Made by a program: the position numbers and the translations under genes. A DNA stretch of 64,000 bases from Pseudomonas sp. NFR16 (GTDB lineage: Bacteria; Pseudomonadota; Gammaproteobacteria; Pseudomonadales; Pseudomonadaceae): NCBI RefSeq assembly GCF_900108875.1, contig NZ_FNYJ01000001.1, positions 1,791,387 through 1,855,386 on the forward strand. Direction: 5' to 3'. Positions 37,285 to 45,398 of the stretch are shown piece after piece. A model generated the notes under the pieces. That model had not been told where the DNA came from. It saw only the letters and a list, made by a program, of their open reading frames with translations, and made no database searches. Every line of letters starts with the position of its first letter. Position 1 is the first letter of the stretch.

Positions 37285-37677
37285 TCAGGCAACGCTTCCG
37301 GTCTGCAGCGCCGTGTCGACGCCATCGAGCAACTGACCGAAACTCCAGGGTTTGCGAATAAACGTGACTTTGTGCGTGACGCCCGAACTTTCCGGCGTCT
37401 CGTGACCCGACATGATCAGGATCGGAATCTGCGGCCACTTGTCGCCCGACAGATTGGCCAGGTCGGCACCGTTGAGCGTGCCGGGCATGAGGATGTCGGT
37501 CAGCAGCAGAGACACTCTGTCTGCATGATCGTCGAGGAATTTCGCGGCCTCATCGGCGCTTTCCAGCGCATGGGTCGAAAAGCCCTCGTCACCCAGAATC
37601 TCGCAAACGAAATCGCGAATGATCGACTCATCTTCGACCACCAGAATGAGTCCTTTATGTTGTCCGTCTACTGCCAT
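37285..37677 (-). CDS. Single-domain response regulator (receiver) protein
   Basis: A 130-residue CheY-like receiver without an output domain. It has LILVVEDESIIRDFV (acidic pair), LLLTDILMPG with the phospho-acceptor aspartate, PILIMSGHE (the Thr/Ser position is Ser) and FIRKPWSFGQLL with the conserved lysine. The MSGHE and KPW features are common in receivers linked to hybrid histidine kinases. ATG 37677 is used; an ATG ten codons upstream is possible. No cognate kinase lies nearby. A candidate sRNA gene on the same strand ends about 180 bases upstream. Confidence 0.88.
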   Translation of the reverse strand: MAVDGQHKGLILVVEDESIIRDFVCEILGDEGFSTHALESADEAAKFLDDHADRVSLLLTDILMPGTLNGADLANLSGDKWPQIPILIMSGHETPESSGVTHKVTFIRKPWSFGQLLDGVDTALQTGSVA

Positions 37678-37857
37678 TTTCGCCACATCCACAGTAATTT
37701 TTCCCATTGCCTGCCCGGCCGGCCCTGTCCTGGACTCGGGTATTGTCCGTACTGTGAACTGCGCGAGCGCCGGAAATTCCATCCAGTGATGACATTTGGT
37801 CGAAACGGTCGTAACAGAGGCGTCAGGACAAGACGGACGGGCTTTTCCTGCGGGCAT

Positions 37858-37882
37858 AAAAAAACCCGCCGAAGCGGGTTTT
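37858..37882 (-). terminator. Rho-independent terminator of the candidate sRNA
   Basis: A 7-bp GC-rich stem (AACCCGC / GCGGGTT) with a tight loop is followed on the minus strand by TTTTTTT. On the plus strand the trailing T-run is shorter, so the main direction is minus. Confidence 0.85.
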
Positions 37883-37970
37883 GCAACACCGTCCAACTTC
37901 CTGTTGGCCGCCAATGCCTGGCAACGGTCGATCGTCCCTGATCCTGCAGCCTTCCGTTGCTGCAGTTGAT
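37858..37970 (-). ncRNA. Candidate RsmX-type sRNA (CsrA/RsmA-titrating)
   Basis: The minus strand shows three hairpins that present GGA in the loop: CTGCAGC-AACGGAAG-GCTGCAG (37944-37965), GATC-AGGGAC-GATC (37930-37943) and CCAAC-AGGAA-GTTGG (37893-37907). There are two more GGA motifs (CAGGATC, TTGGACG). It ends in a strong Rho-independent terminator, AACCCGC-TTC-GGCGGGTT plus seven T. GGA-loop hairpins are what RsmA/CsrA binds, and five of them in about 110 nt match the size and style of RsmX/Y/Z RNAs. A TACATT -10 lies at 37977-37982 and a Gac-box-like palindrome lies upstream. The 5' end is an estimate. I could not compare with known family members, so the subtype is open. Confidence 0.62.
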
Positions 37971-38025
37971 GGATCCAATGTACCTCGGCAATGGGATCCA
38001 ACCTAGAGCAAAATTCTCCATTTCG

Positions 38026-38045
38026 TGTAAGCCTTTGGCTATACA
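38026..38045. promoter_or_regulatory. GacA-type upstream activating palindrome
   Basis: TGTAAGCCTTTGGCTATACA is a near-palindrome close to the TGTAAG-N6-CTTACA box that GacA recognises before rsmX/Y/Z genes. One half is intact (TGTAAGC) and the other carries a one-base insertion (GCTATACA). Its distance of about 55-75 bases from the estimated sRNA start fits the usual position. The 240 bases from here to the chemoreceptor start hold only the repeats listed separately. Confidence 0.5.
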
Positions 38046-38189
38046 TGATATTAATCTGACGTCATTTTTACAGCACGCTTGCTCCCACTGCGACTTAGCC
38101 TGCAGGGCACACGTATAAATCCCTGCGCAGCTCTCAGGTTTATCCCGCTCAAGCCGAGATCATTTAAGACAGCCCCACTTCGCTGCATG

Positions 38190-38229
38190 GATTCACTGTG
38201 CAGACTCACTGTGGCAGATTCACTGTGTG
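38190..38229 (+). repeat. Three short direct repeats, (A/G)ATTCACTGTG-like
   Basis: ATTCACTGTG (38191), ACTCACTGTG (38204) and ATTCACTGTG (38218) occur at a spacing of 13-14 bases, about 60-100 bases before the chemoreceptor start. They could be regulator binding sites or replication slippage; there is no further evidence. Confidence 0.45.
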
Positions 38230-38288
38230 CGGCCGTTCCGCCGGACGGTCAGCCGACATAACAAGAACAAAAGAACGGAGTGACGGGT

Positions 38289-39920
38289 ATGAATATGCGC
38301 AATCTCTCAATCAGCCGGCGTCTGTGGCTGATCCTCATCGTCGCTGTGTTGATGCTGTTCACGCTGGCCGCGGCCATGCTCAAACAAATCCATGACGATC
38401 TCTACGACGCCAAGGCGCAAAAAACCATGCATGTGGTGCAGACCGCCGCTGGTCTGCTCGACTACTACCATGGGCTGGAAAGCGCCGGGACTCTCAGCCG
38501 CGTGCAGGCGCAACAACAGGCGATGGATGCCATCCGCGGACTGCGCTACAACCAGACCGACTATTTCTGGATCAACGATTTGCGCCCGGTGATGATCATG
38601 CACCCGGCCAATCCCAAGCTGGTCGGTCAGGACCTTTCCGGCGTGAAAGACCCCGATGGTTTCCAGGTTTTCAATGAGATGGTCACGCTGGCCAAAGCCA
38701 AAGGCGCCGGCATGGTCAACTACCGTTGGCCGAAGCCGGGCGCCAGCGATGCCGTACAGAAGACGTCTTACATTACTTTGTTCACGCCCTGGGGCTGGAT
38801 CATCGGTTCCGGCGTCTATGTCGATGACGTGCAGGCCGAGTTTCGCCAGCAGGTGATCAAGGCGCTGTCGATCAGCGCCGGCATTATTCTGGTGATGGCG
38901 CTGCTGCTGATCCTGATCGGCCGCAGCATTGCCGGTCCGCTGAAAACCACTGTCGAGGCCATGGCCAGTATCGCCAGTGGCGAGAGCGATCTGACGCGCA
39001 GCCTTGAAACTCACGGCAATGATGAAGTGACCCAGCTTGCCCGCCATTTCAACGCCTTCACCGCCAAGCTGCGTCGGGTCGTCAGCGAGCTGCAACGGTC
39101 TGCCGTCGGGCTGGGTGAAGCCAGCAGTGAGCTGGGCAGCAATGCCATACAGGCGCAGGAACGCAGTCATCAGCAGTCCTTGCAGATGGAACAGGTGGCG
39201 ACCGCCGTCAATGAAGTGACCTACGGCGTGCAGGATGTGGCGAAGAACGCCGAGCATGCCGCCAGCGAAATGCGCAATGCTGAGTCTCAGGCGCAGCAAG
39301 GCCAGGCCAACATCGACAGCAGCCTCAAGCAGATCGACCATCTCTCCGGCACGATCGATCAGGCCGTGGAGGTGATCCGCACGCTGGCCAGCGAAAGCAC
39401 GCAGATCGGCGGTGTACTCGATGTCATCAGCTCGATTGCCGAGCAGACCAACCTGCTCGCCCTCAACGCGGCCATCGAAGCCGCCAGGGCGGGCGATCAG
39501 GGCCGGGGCTTCGCCGTGGTGGCCGATGAGGTGCGCATGCTGGCCCAACGCACGCAAAAATCCACTGCCGAAATCCAGGCCATGATCGAGCGCTTGCAAC
39601 GCCACTCGGACGCCGCCGTAAAAGTGATCGGCGACAGCAGTCGCTCGTCACAACTGACGATCGAACAAGCCCACCTGGCCGGACAGAGCCTGACGTCGAT
39701 CAGTCAGGCCCTGCGCAACCTCAACGGCCTGAACGCCTCGATTGCCAGCGCTACGCTGCAACAGTCCCATGTGGTCGAAGACATCAACCAGAACGTCACC
39801 CAGGCGGCGCAACTGTCGCAGAGCACGGCAATTGCCGCCGAGCAGTCGAGCGCCGCCAGCAGTCAACTCAAAGGGTTGAGCGAACAGTTGAACGGCCTGC
39901 TGCGACAGTTCAGGGTCTGA
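38289..39920 (+). CDS. Methyl-accepting chemotaxis protein with Cache sensor
   Basis: A 543-residue inner-membrane chemoreceptor. Membrane helix 1 is at about 10-32. A periplasmic single-Cache domain (sCache_2 type) follows, with [23 protein letters not shown] and [21 protein letters not shown] second helix near 195-215, a HAMP region ([12 protein letters not shown]) and a long signalling coiled coil come next, with the conserved hairpin tip [32 protein letters not shown]. The start at 38289 is chosen because GGAG lies eight bases upstream. sCache_2 receptors usually sense small carboxylates; the ligand is not identified. It would signal through the CheA/CheW of the right-hand operon or another set. 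Confidence 0.95.
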   Translation: MNMRNLSISRRLWLILIVAVLMLFTLAAAMLKQIHDDLYDAKAQKTMHVVQTAAGLLDYYHGLESAGTLSRVQAQQQAMDAIRGLRYNQTDYFWINDLRPVMIMHPANPKLVGQDLSGVKDPDGFQVFNEMVTLAKAKGAGMVNYRWPKPGASDAVQKTSYITLFTPWGWIIGSGVYVDDVQAEFRQQVIKALSISAGIILVMALLLILIGRSIAGPLKTTVEAMASIASGESDLTRSLETHGNDEVTQLARHFNAFTAKLRRVVSELQRSAVGLGEASSELGSNAIQAQERSHQQSLQMEQVATAVNEVTYGVQDVAKNAEHAASEMRNAESQAQQGQANIDSSLKQIDHLSGTIDQAVEVIRTLASESTQIGGVLDVISSIAEQTNLLALNAAIEAARAGDQGRGFAVVADEVRMLAQRTQKSTAEIQAMIERLQRHSDAAVKVIGDSSRSSQLTIEQAHLAGQSLTSISQALRNLNGLNASIASATLQQSHVVEDINQNVTQAAQLSQSTAIAAEQSSAASSQLKGLSEQLNGLLRQFRV

Positions 39921-40026
39921 AGTACGCTGCAGTTGTGGGCGCTGAAACGTCGGCTCCCACGACTGATCGGCTCGACATGGCGGTTAGCCTGGGCATGTCT
40001 TGAAAGTCCATCGACATCGCGCCACT

Positions 40027-40057
40027 ATGTATACAATAAATAAAATTATTGAATACA
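40027..40057. promoter_or_regulatory. ATGTATACAA operator of the urea transporter gene
   Basis: ATGTATACAA (40027-40036) matches nine of ten bases of the purine-block palindrome. It also begins a longer imperfect inverted repeat: TGTATACAATAA, six bases, TTATTGAATACA. TATACA inside it can be a -10, which would place the transcription start about 20 bases before the ATG. Confidence 0.55.
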
Positions 40058-40060
40058 TAC

Positions 40061-40948
40061 ATGCCAACCAACCAATCTCTGCCTTCTTCATCTCACTGCC
40101 ACGACTGGGCCGAAGCGCTGCTCAATGGCTTCAGCCAGGTATTGCTGCAACGCCATCCGGTGTGCGGTTTGTTGTGCCTGCTGGCGATCCTGATCAGTGC
40201 GCCCTCCTCCCTGGGCGGCGCGCTGCTGGGTGCAGTCGCAGGCTTGCTGACGGCGCAGCGACGTGGCTACGCAAAGCCCGAGCGCCAGTCGGGCGTCTAC
40301 AGCTACAACGGCGTGCTGATCGGCCTGTTGATCTGCTACCGCTTCGAATGGTCGCCCCTGTTACCGCTGCTGATCATGGCCTGCGGCGGAGCCAGCGCGA
40401 TGCTCATGCATGCCTGGCTGCAGCGCACACCGCGGCCCTCGTGCCTGAAGGCATACACTGCGCCCTTCGTGCTGTTCAGCTGGGGGCTGCTGTGGTTTGC
40501 CGACCCCGCACCCACGGCCCGCTCTGTCGACACGAACCTCATCCAGGCGCTGCCACTGGGATTAGGGCAAGTTTTCCTGTTGGATCATCCGCTGGCGGGC
40601 GTGCTGATCGGCCTCGGTCTGCTGCTCGCCAACCGAACCGCAGCGCTGTGGGCACTGCTCGGTTGCGCCGGCGGCATCGCCTTCGCGCTCTGGCAGCACG
40701 AGACCGATTCTGCACTGCTGGGCCTCTCTGGCTACAACCCCGCGCTGGCGGCCCTGGCGTTCAGTCATCAGCGGCATAAGCCGTGGATGCCGGGCATCGC
40801 GGCAGGCCTGGCCATCCTGCTGCAACCCGGATTTACCGGACTGGGGCTTGCCGCCCTGACAGCGCCGTTCATTCTTGCCTGCTGGCTGGTGCAGGCGAGC
40901 GCGCGGATGCTGCAGCCATCGACCCTCGATCAGCGGTTGCGCTCCTGA
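40061..40948 (+). CDS. Urea transporter, UT family
   Basis: A 295-residue inner-membrane channel-like protein with two homologous halves. Each half has the family's signature helix: GVYSYNGVLIGLLIC near residue 85 and GLSGYNPALAALAF near 227. About ten hydrophobic segments are visible, and the size fits bacterial urea transporters. The ATG (MPTNQSL) has no good Shine-Dalgarno sequence, and the region before it is strikingly AT-rich. The purine-type palindrome directly upstream suggests co-regulation with alc and allA, which release urea. No urease genes are in the window, so urea may be moved out as waste or in as nitrogen source. Confidence 0.88.
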   Translation: MPTNQSLPSSSHCHDWAEALLNGFSQVLLQRHPVCGLLCLLAILISAPSSLGGALLGAVAGLLTAQRRGYAKPERQSGVYSYNGVLIGLLICYRFEWSPLLPLLIMACGGASAMLMHAWLQRTPRPSCLKAYTAPFVLFSWGLLWFADPAPTARSVDTNLIQALPLGLGQVFLLDHPLAGVLIGLGLLLANRTAALWALLGCAGGIAFALWQHETDSALLGLSGYNPALAALAFSHQRHKPWMPGIAAGLAILLQPGFTGLGLAALTAPFILACWLVQASARMLQPSTLDQRLRS

Positions 40949-40993
40949 GCGGTTTGTCCCAGGCTCAGCCGACCTTGCAAGCGGAACCCTCCC

Positions 40994-41884
40994 ATGGACA
41001 GCCACACTGACCTGCGCGAACAATTGCGCATCATCGTCTTTCAAAGCGACACGAAGCCCGGCCGGCGCTTCGATAAAATCCTGTTGGTGATCATCCTCTG
41101 CAGCCTGCTGGTGGCGATCATCGACAGCATCGAACGGGTTCATCGCGATTACGGCGATATCCTGGCGTGGGTCGAATGGGGTTTCACTGCCATTTTCGCC
41201 CTCGAGTACCTGGTGCGCCTGTACTGTTCGCCGCAACCGTTGAAGTACGCCTTCAGCTTTTACGGCCTGATCGACCTGCTGGCGATTGTGCCGGGCATCC
41301 TGGCGATCTATTACAGCGACGCACAGTATCTGCTGATCGTGCGCGTGGTGCGGATGCTGCGGATCTTCCGCGTGCTCAAGCTCAGTCCGTATCTGAAGCA
41401 GGCCAATTACCTGCTCGCCGCCCTGCGCGGCAGCAAACAGAAGATCATCGTCTTCCTGGTGACGGTGTCGACGCTGGTGACTGTCTTCGGCACGTTGATG
41501 TACGTCATCGAAGGTCCGCAGCACGGCTTCACCAGCATTCCCAAAGGCATCTACTGGGCTATCGTGACGCTGACCACGGTCGGCTTTGGCGACATCGTCC
41601 CGAAGACGCCCGTGGGGCAGATTCTGTCGTCGCTGGTGATGATCACCGGTTATTCGATCATCGCCGTGCCAACGGGTATTTTTACCGCCGAACTGGCCAA
41701 CGCCATGCGCGGTGACGCGTTGCAGCACGATTGCCCGGTCTGCGCCAAAAGCAACCACGAACAGAGCGCTGCTTTCTGCTCCCGCTGCGGCAATGCGCTG
41801 TTCCCGAAAGTCGACTCCATTGCGGCCACGACCCCAAGCGCAAATCCAGGCGCGGCCAGTGGCAAGCCGGACATAAGCACATGA
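40994..41884 (+). CDS. Voltage-gated-type potassium channel with C-terminal zinc ribbon
   Basis: A 296-residue six-helix ion channel. The S1-S3 helices lie in about 28-110, and an S4-like segment with regularly spaced arginines (RVVRMLRIFRVLKL, 117-130) follows. S5 and a pore with selectivity filter TVGFGD (195-200) precede S6 (VMITGYSIIAVPTGIFTAEL). The cytoplasmic tail is unusual in ending with C247-x2-C250 and C262-x2-C265, a rubredoxin-like or zinc-ribbon knuckle, then a low-complexity T/A/S/P tail. A metal- or redox-responsive gate is possible but inferred. The gene stands 45 bases after the urea transporter gene. Confidence 0.9.
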   Translation: MDSHTDLREQLRIIVFQSDTKPGRRFDKILLVIILCSLLVAIIDSIERVHRDYGDILAWVEWGFTAIFALEYLVRLYCSPQPLKYAFSFYGLIDLLAIVPGILAIYYSDAQYLLIVRVVRMLRIFRVLKLSPYLKQANYLLAALRGSKQKIIVFLVTVSTLVTVFGTLMYVIEGPQHGFTSIPKGIYWAIVTLTTVGFGDIVPKTPVGQILSSLVMITGYSIIAVPTGIFTAELANAMRGDALQHDCPVCAKSNHEQSAAFCSRCGNALFPKVDSIAATTPSANPGAASGKPDIST

Positions 41885-41985
41885 GTTTTTAATCTATAAG
41901 CGCTTAAAGGTTTTCGTTATAGTCGCGGCCATTAGCCATCGCTTTCATCATAAGAATAACGCTACTTACGACAAAGGAATTCGCA

Positions 41986-42984
41986 GTGAACAGACTCTTC
42001 GCCGCCTCTCTGCTGGCCGCTGGCATGGCCTTCGGCAGCGCCGCGCATGCCGCGCCCGAATTGCTCAACGTCTCGTATGACGTGATGCGCGACTTCTACA
42101 AGGATTACAACGCCGCCTTCCAGAAACACTGGCAGGCCGAACACAAGGAAGACGTCGCGCTGAAAATGTCGTTCGGCGGCTCGAGCAAGCAGGCGCGCTC
42201 GGTCATCGACGGCCTCCAGGCAGACGTCATCACCATGAACATGGCGACGGACATCAATGCGCTGGCCGACAACGGCAAGCTGGTGCCTGACAACTGGGTG
42301 ACCCGCCTGCCGAACAACAGCGCCCCGTTCACGTCCGCCACGGTGTTCATCGTGCGCAAGGGCAACCCGAAGGCCCTGAAGGACTGGCCGGACTTGATCA
42401 AAGACGGCGTCGAGGTAGTGGTGCCGAATCCGAAAACGTCCGGCAACGGCCGTTACACCTATCTGTCGGCGTGGGGCTATACGCTGAAGAACGGTGGCGA
42501 TGAAGCGGCTGCCAAGAAGTTCGTCGGTGCGCTGTTCAGCCACGTGCCGGTGCTGGACACCGGTGGCCGTGGCGCCACCACGACGTTCATGACCAACCAC
42601 ATCGGCGACGTGCTGGTGACCTTTGAGAACGAAGCGGAAATGATCGCCCGCGAGTTCGGTCGCGATCAGTTCGAAGTGGTTTACCCAAGCGTCTCCGCCG
42701 AAGCCGAGCCGCCGGTGAGCGTGGTCGACAAGGTGGTCGACAAAAAAGGCACTCGCGCCCTGGCCGAGGACTACCTGAAATACCTGTGGTCGCCGGAAGG
42801 TCAGGAGATCGCGGCGGCCAACTACCTGCGTCCGAGAGACCCGGCGGTGCTGGCCAAGTACACCGACCGCTTCCCGAAAGTCGATTTCCTGTCGGTGGAG
42901 AAAACCTTTGGCGACTGGCGCACCGTGCAGAAGACCCATTTCATCGACGGCGGTGTGTTCGACCAGATCTACCCGGCCAAATAA
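41986..42984 (+). CDS. sbp: Periplasmic sulfate-binding protein
   Basis: A 332-residue solute-binding protein of the sulfate/thiosulfate ABC importer. The signal peptide is at about 1-22 (SAAHA-AP). The mature protein shows LLNVSYDVMRDFYKDYN, SFGGSSKQARSVIDGLQADVITM, NPKTSGNGRYTYLSAWGY and LDTGGRGATTTF, all conserved in Sbp. It starts at GTG behind AAGGAA. The cysTWA membrane and ATPase genes are not adjacent, although in many pseudomonads they follow sbp directly, so here it appears to be a stand-alone gene or an extra copy. A strong terminator follows. Confidence 0.95.
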   Translation: MNRLFAASLLAAGMAFGSAAHAAPELLNVSYDVMRDFYKDYNAAFQKHWQAEHKEDVALKMSFGGSSKQARSVIDGLQADVITMNMATDINALADNGKLVPDNWVTRLPNNSAPFTSATVFIVRKGNPKALKDWPDLIKDGVEVVVPNPKTSGNGRYTYLSAWGYTLKNGGDEAAAKKFVGALFSHVPVLDTGGRGATTTFMTNHIGDVLVTFENEAEMIAREFGRDQFEVVYPSVSAEAEPPVSVVDKVVDKKGTRALAEDYLKYLWSPEGQEIAAANYLRPRDPAVLAKYTDRFPKVDFLSVEKTFGDWRTVQKTHFIDGGVFDQIYPAK

Positions 42985-43001
42985 GCCACGGCAGAAACCA
43001 G

Positions 43002-43030
43002 AACGGCGACCTGAAGAGGTCGCCGTTTTT
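43002..43030 (+). terminator. Rho-independent terminator of sbp
   Basis: AACGGCGACC-TGAAGA-GGTCGCCGTT followed by TTTT, 18 bases after the sbp stop. Confidence 0.9.
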
Positions 43031-43039
43031 CGTTGTCGC

Positions 43040-43453
43040 TCAGTTACCGAATTGTCTGCTCAAGCCTGGCGGAACGCCGCTCGAATCGGTTTCCTGCCAC
43101 GGCCCACTGGGCGATGTGGACCAGGTCCAGCCGTTGTTCCAGCGATAGTACGTGCGCTGGCGGTAGAAGGTGTTCGGCACATTATCCAGCACATGCACGC
43201 CAAGTCTGGCATCCCAGTGGCTGTTGCCGCCGGGCGGCGGGGCGAAGTTGGCCGAGGTTTTCGGAGCCGACGGAATCGGCGCCGAGGGCGGGGTCTGCGG
43301 CGTGGTGCGTGGAGTCCCGGGCTGTGGCGTCGGCGACGGTCCGGGAATGGTCGGGATCGGTTCCGAACTCTGTGGCCCCGGATGCTGCACCGCACAGGCT
43401 GCGGTCAATCCCACCATCAGACTCAACAGGGCAAAACGTGCGACGCGATACAT
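43040..43453 (-). CDS. Small proline-rich lipoprotein
   Basis: A 137-residue protein with a lipoprotein signal peptide (SLMVGLTAAC; lipidated cysteine about residue 20). A proline/threonine/serine-rich spacer (about 22-70) leads to a short C-terminal domain rich in aromatic residues (NTFYRQRTYYRWNNGWTWSTSPSGPW). I do not recognise the family. The signal suggests a lipid anchor and the spacer suggests reaching away from the membrane. It lies just after the ccm genes on the same strand but is probably a separate unit. Confidence 0.75.
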   Translation of the reverse strand: MYRVARFALLSLMVGLTAACAVQHPGPQSSEPIPTIPGPSPTPQPGTPRTTPQTPPSAPIPSAPKTSANFAPPPGGNSHWDARLGVHVLDNVPNTFYRQRTYYRWNNGWTWSTSPSGPWQETDSSGVPPGLSRQFGN

Positions 43454-43480
43454 AAGGCTCTCTACTCGCTGCTTGATCGG

Positions 43481-44686
43481 CTATTGATCGGGGCTGTCGA
43501 TGGTCAAGGCCTGGCGCGCGGTCACGTTGCTGGGCAGCGGTTGACTGCGGCCTATCCACTCGCCGGAAGTGGGCTGACCTGCGCGGGATACCCGAGCAAC
43601 GAGTTGGACTTCCGGAAAGTTCGACAGTTTCAGCTGCGGCATCATCGCATCGGCATCGGTGAGCTCCACGTCCACCGGCAGGTCGGCGACCGTTACGCGC
43701 TTGACCGCCAGAGGCGCTGGAGGCCCGGATACCGCACGGGCAAAAATGAACACCGTGTCACTCGGCTGGACGTTGCCGCTCAGCGCCGCAGACAGGCTGA
43801 CGCGCACGCGCAGACGCGCTTGTTGAGCCGTTGCCAGCGGCGCCTCCACAGGCGTGCCGCCGCTCTGCACCAGCTTGTCGCTGGCCCGGGCGATGCCGCC
43901 TTCCAGGGCCGAACGCGAGGGATCGTTCGCCGGCAAGACCGCCAGCAGTCGCTTCCAGTAATCCATCGCCGCCTGATAGTGCTGCCCTTCGAACGCGTTG
44001 ATGCCCATCAGGCCCAGACTGGTGACCTCCTTGGCGTCGAGTTTCAGCGCCTCATCCGCCAGCGCCTGGATCTGCGGCGTCCAAGCCTTGTTCCCGGCAA
44101 AGTACAGCGCCTGCGCCCATTGACCGAGCAACTCGGGCTGACGTCCGGCCAGCGCCACTGCGCGCTCGAACATCGCCGCCGCGTCGGCAGGACGGTCCTG
44201 CGCCATGTAGGTACGGGCGAGGAAATAAATGCTTTCGGCCGAATCCGGCTGAGCCTTGACCGCACGTTCCAGGCGGTTGGTCATCTGCGCCAGTGAGCCC
44301 GGCGGTTGCGCAAATTCGCGCGTCAACTCGACCTTGTCGACCGCCCCAAAATGCAGGTACAGCGCCAGCGCCAACACGGGAACCAGTACCGCGGCCAGCA
44401 CCGGCAACGGCTTGCCCAGCTTTGAAACGCGTTCAGCCTCGCCACCTTCCGTGTCGGCCAACAACTCGCGCGCCGCTTCGGCACGACCACTGTCCATCTG
44501 CGCAGCAGACAGCACGCCCTCTTGCTGCTGCGTCTGCAGCTCGGCCAGACGTTCCTGGTACAGCGCAACATTGAGGGCGGTGCGGTCTTCTTCGCTTTGC
44601 GCGCGGCGTCCACGCACGACAGGAATCAGCAGGAAACTCAGGGCAACCAGCAACAGCAGGCCGGCGGCTAGCCAGAAATCGATCAT
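43481..44686 (-). CDS. ccmI: Cytochrome c maturation protein CcmI
   Basis: A 401-residue bitopic membrane protein that holds apocytochrome c for heme ligation by CcmF/CcmH. Membrane helices lie at about 3-22 and 92-112 ([19 protein letters not shown]), with a leucine-zipper-like cytoplasmic loop between. Periplasmic TPR repeats run from about 150-270, and a C-terminal domain follows. Its start overlaps the ccmH stop in an ATGA. It is the last gene of the ccm cluster. Confidence 0.93.
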   Translation of the reverse strand: MIDFWLAAGLLLLVALSFLLIPVVRGRRAQSEEDRTALNVALYQERLAELQTQQQEGVLSAAQMDSGRAEAARELLADTEGGEAERVSKLGKPLPVLAAVLVPVLALALYLHFGAVDKVELTREFAQPPGSLAQMTNRLERAVKAQPDSAESIYFLARTYMAQDRPADAAAMFERAVALAGRQPELLGQWAQALYFAGNKAWTPQIQALADEALKLDAKEVTSLGLMGINAFEGQHYQAAMDYWKRLLAVLPANDPSRSALEGGIARASDKLVQSGGTPVEAPLATAQQARLRVRVSLSAALSGNVQPSDTVFIFARAVSGPPAPLAVKRVTVADLPVDVELTDADAMMPQLKLSNFPEVQLVARVSRAGQPTSGEWIGRSQPLPSNVTARQALTIDSPDQ

Positions 44687-45156
44687 TCGCGGTTTTTATC
44701 CAACAGGTGGGCGAGGCGCTGACGCTCCTCGTCGGAAAGCACATCGTCACTGTCATCGCGCTGACGACGGCGGCGGGCAACGATCACGCCGATCAACAGC
44801 ACGCCGCCCAGCAACAGCCCGGCCGGACCGAACCAGAGCAGCCAGGTGTGCGCGTTGAGCTCGGGCTTGTAACGCACGAACTCGCCATAACGATCGACCA
44901 TGAAGTCAATGATCTGCTGATTGCTCTGACCTTCACCGAGCATGCGATAGATCTCTTTACGCAGATCGGCGGCGATGGGCGCGTTAGAGTCGGCGATGTC
45001 CTGATTCTGGCATTTCGGGCAACGCAATTCGCGGGTCAGCTCGGCGTATCGCGCGCGCTCGGCTTCGTCCTTGAAGGTGTAGGCGTCGATGGCGGCGTGA
45101 GCGATGCCCAGGCTGCTCAACGACAGCAGCGCCGCCGCGAAAAAGCGACGACTCAC
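44683..45156 (-). CDS. ccmH: Cytochrome c maturation protein CcmH
   Basis: A 157-residue thiol oxidoreductase that reduces the apocytochrome heme-binding cysteines. A signal peptide (about 1-21) precedes the redox motif LRCPKCQNQ (C46, C49), and a C-terminal membrane helix (about 105-128, [21 protein letters not shown]) ends in a basic/acidic tail. It starts at a GTG supported by AGG eight bases upstream; the long upstream frame runs through REP DNA and is not coding. It is unusual that 242 bases separate it from ccmG. Confidence 0.93.
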   Translation of the reverse strand: MSRRFFAAALLSLSSLGIAHAAIDAYTFKDEAERARYAELTRELRCPKCQNQDIADSNAPIAADLRKEIYRMLGEGQSNQQIIDFMVDRYGEFVRYKPELNAHTWLLWFGPAGLLLGGVLLIGVIVARRRRQRDDSDDVLSDEERQRLAHLLDKNRE

Positions 45157-45198
45157 TCGAGCCACCTGCCCCACGAACCCCCGCGCAACCGGTAGACC

Positions 45199-45370
45199 AG
45201 AACTTGCTCGCGATGAGGCGTGTACAGCCTTTCGCGCTGCAGCGTCAGTGCCTGCGTCTTCGCGAGCAAGCTCGCTCCTACAGGTCACGGGCTGAACCGG
45301 TCGATCATTGCCGCAAGTTCCGGGGTGGACAGAAGCCCCTGTAGGAGCCGAGCTTGCTCGCGATGAGGCC
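45199..45370. repeat. REP cluster between ccmG and ccmH
   Basis: At least three units of the CGCGAGCAAGCTCGCTCCTAC family in both orientations: AACTTGCTCGCGATGAGG (45200), CTTCGCGAGCAAGCTCGCTC (about 45258) and GTAGGAGCCGAGCTTGCTCG (45341). They fill the gap inside the otherwise tightly overlapped ccm operon. Confidence 0.85.
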
Positions 45371-45398
45371 CGTGATATCACTGCCGCGCGTGGGCCAT

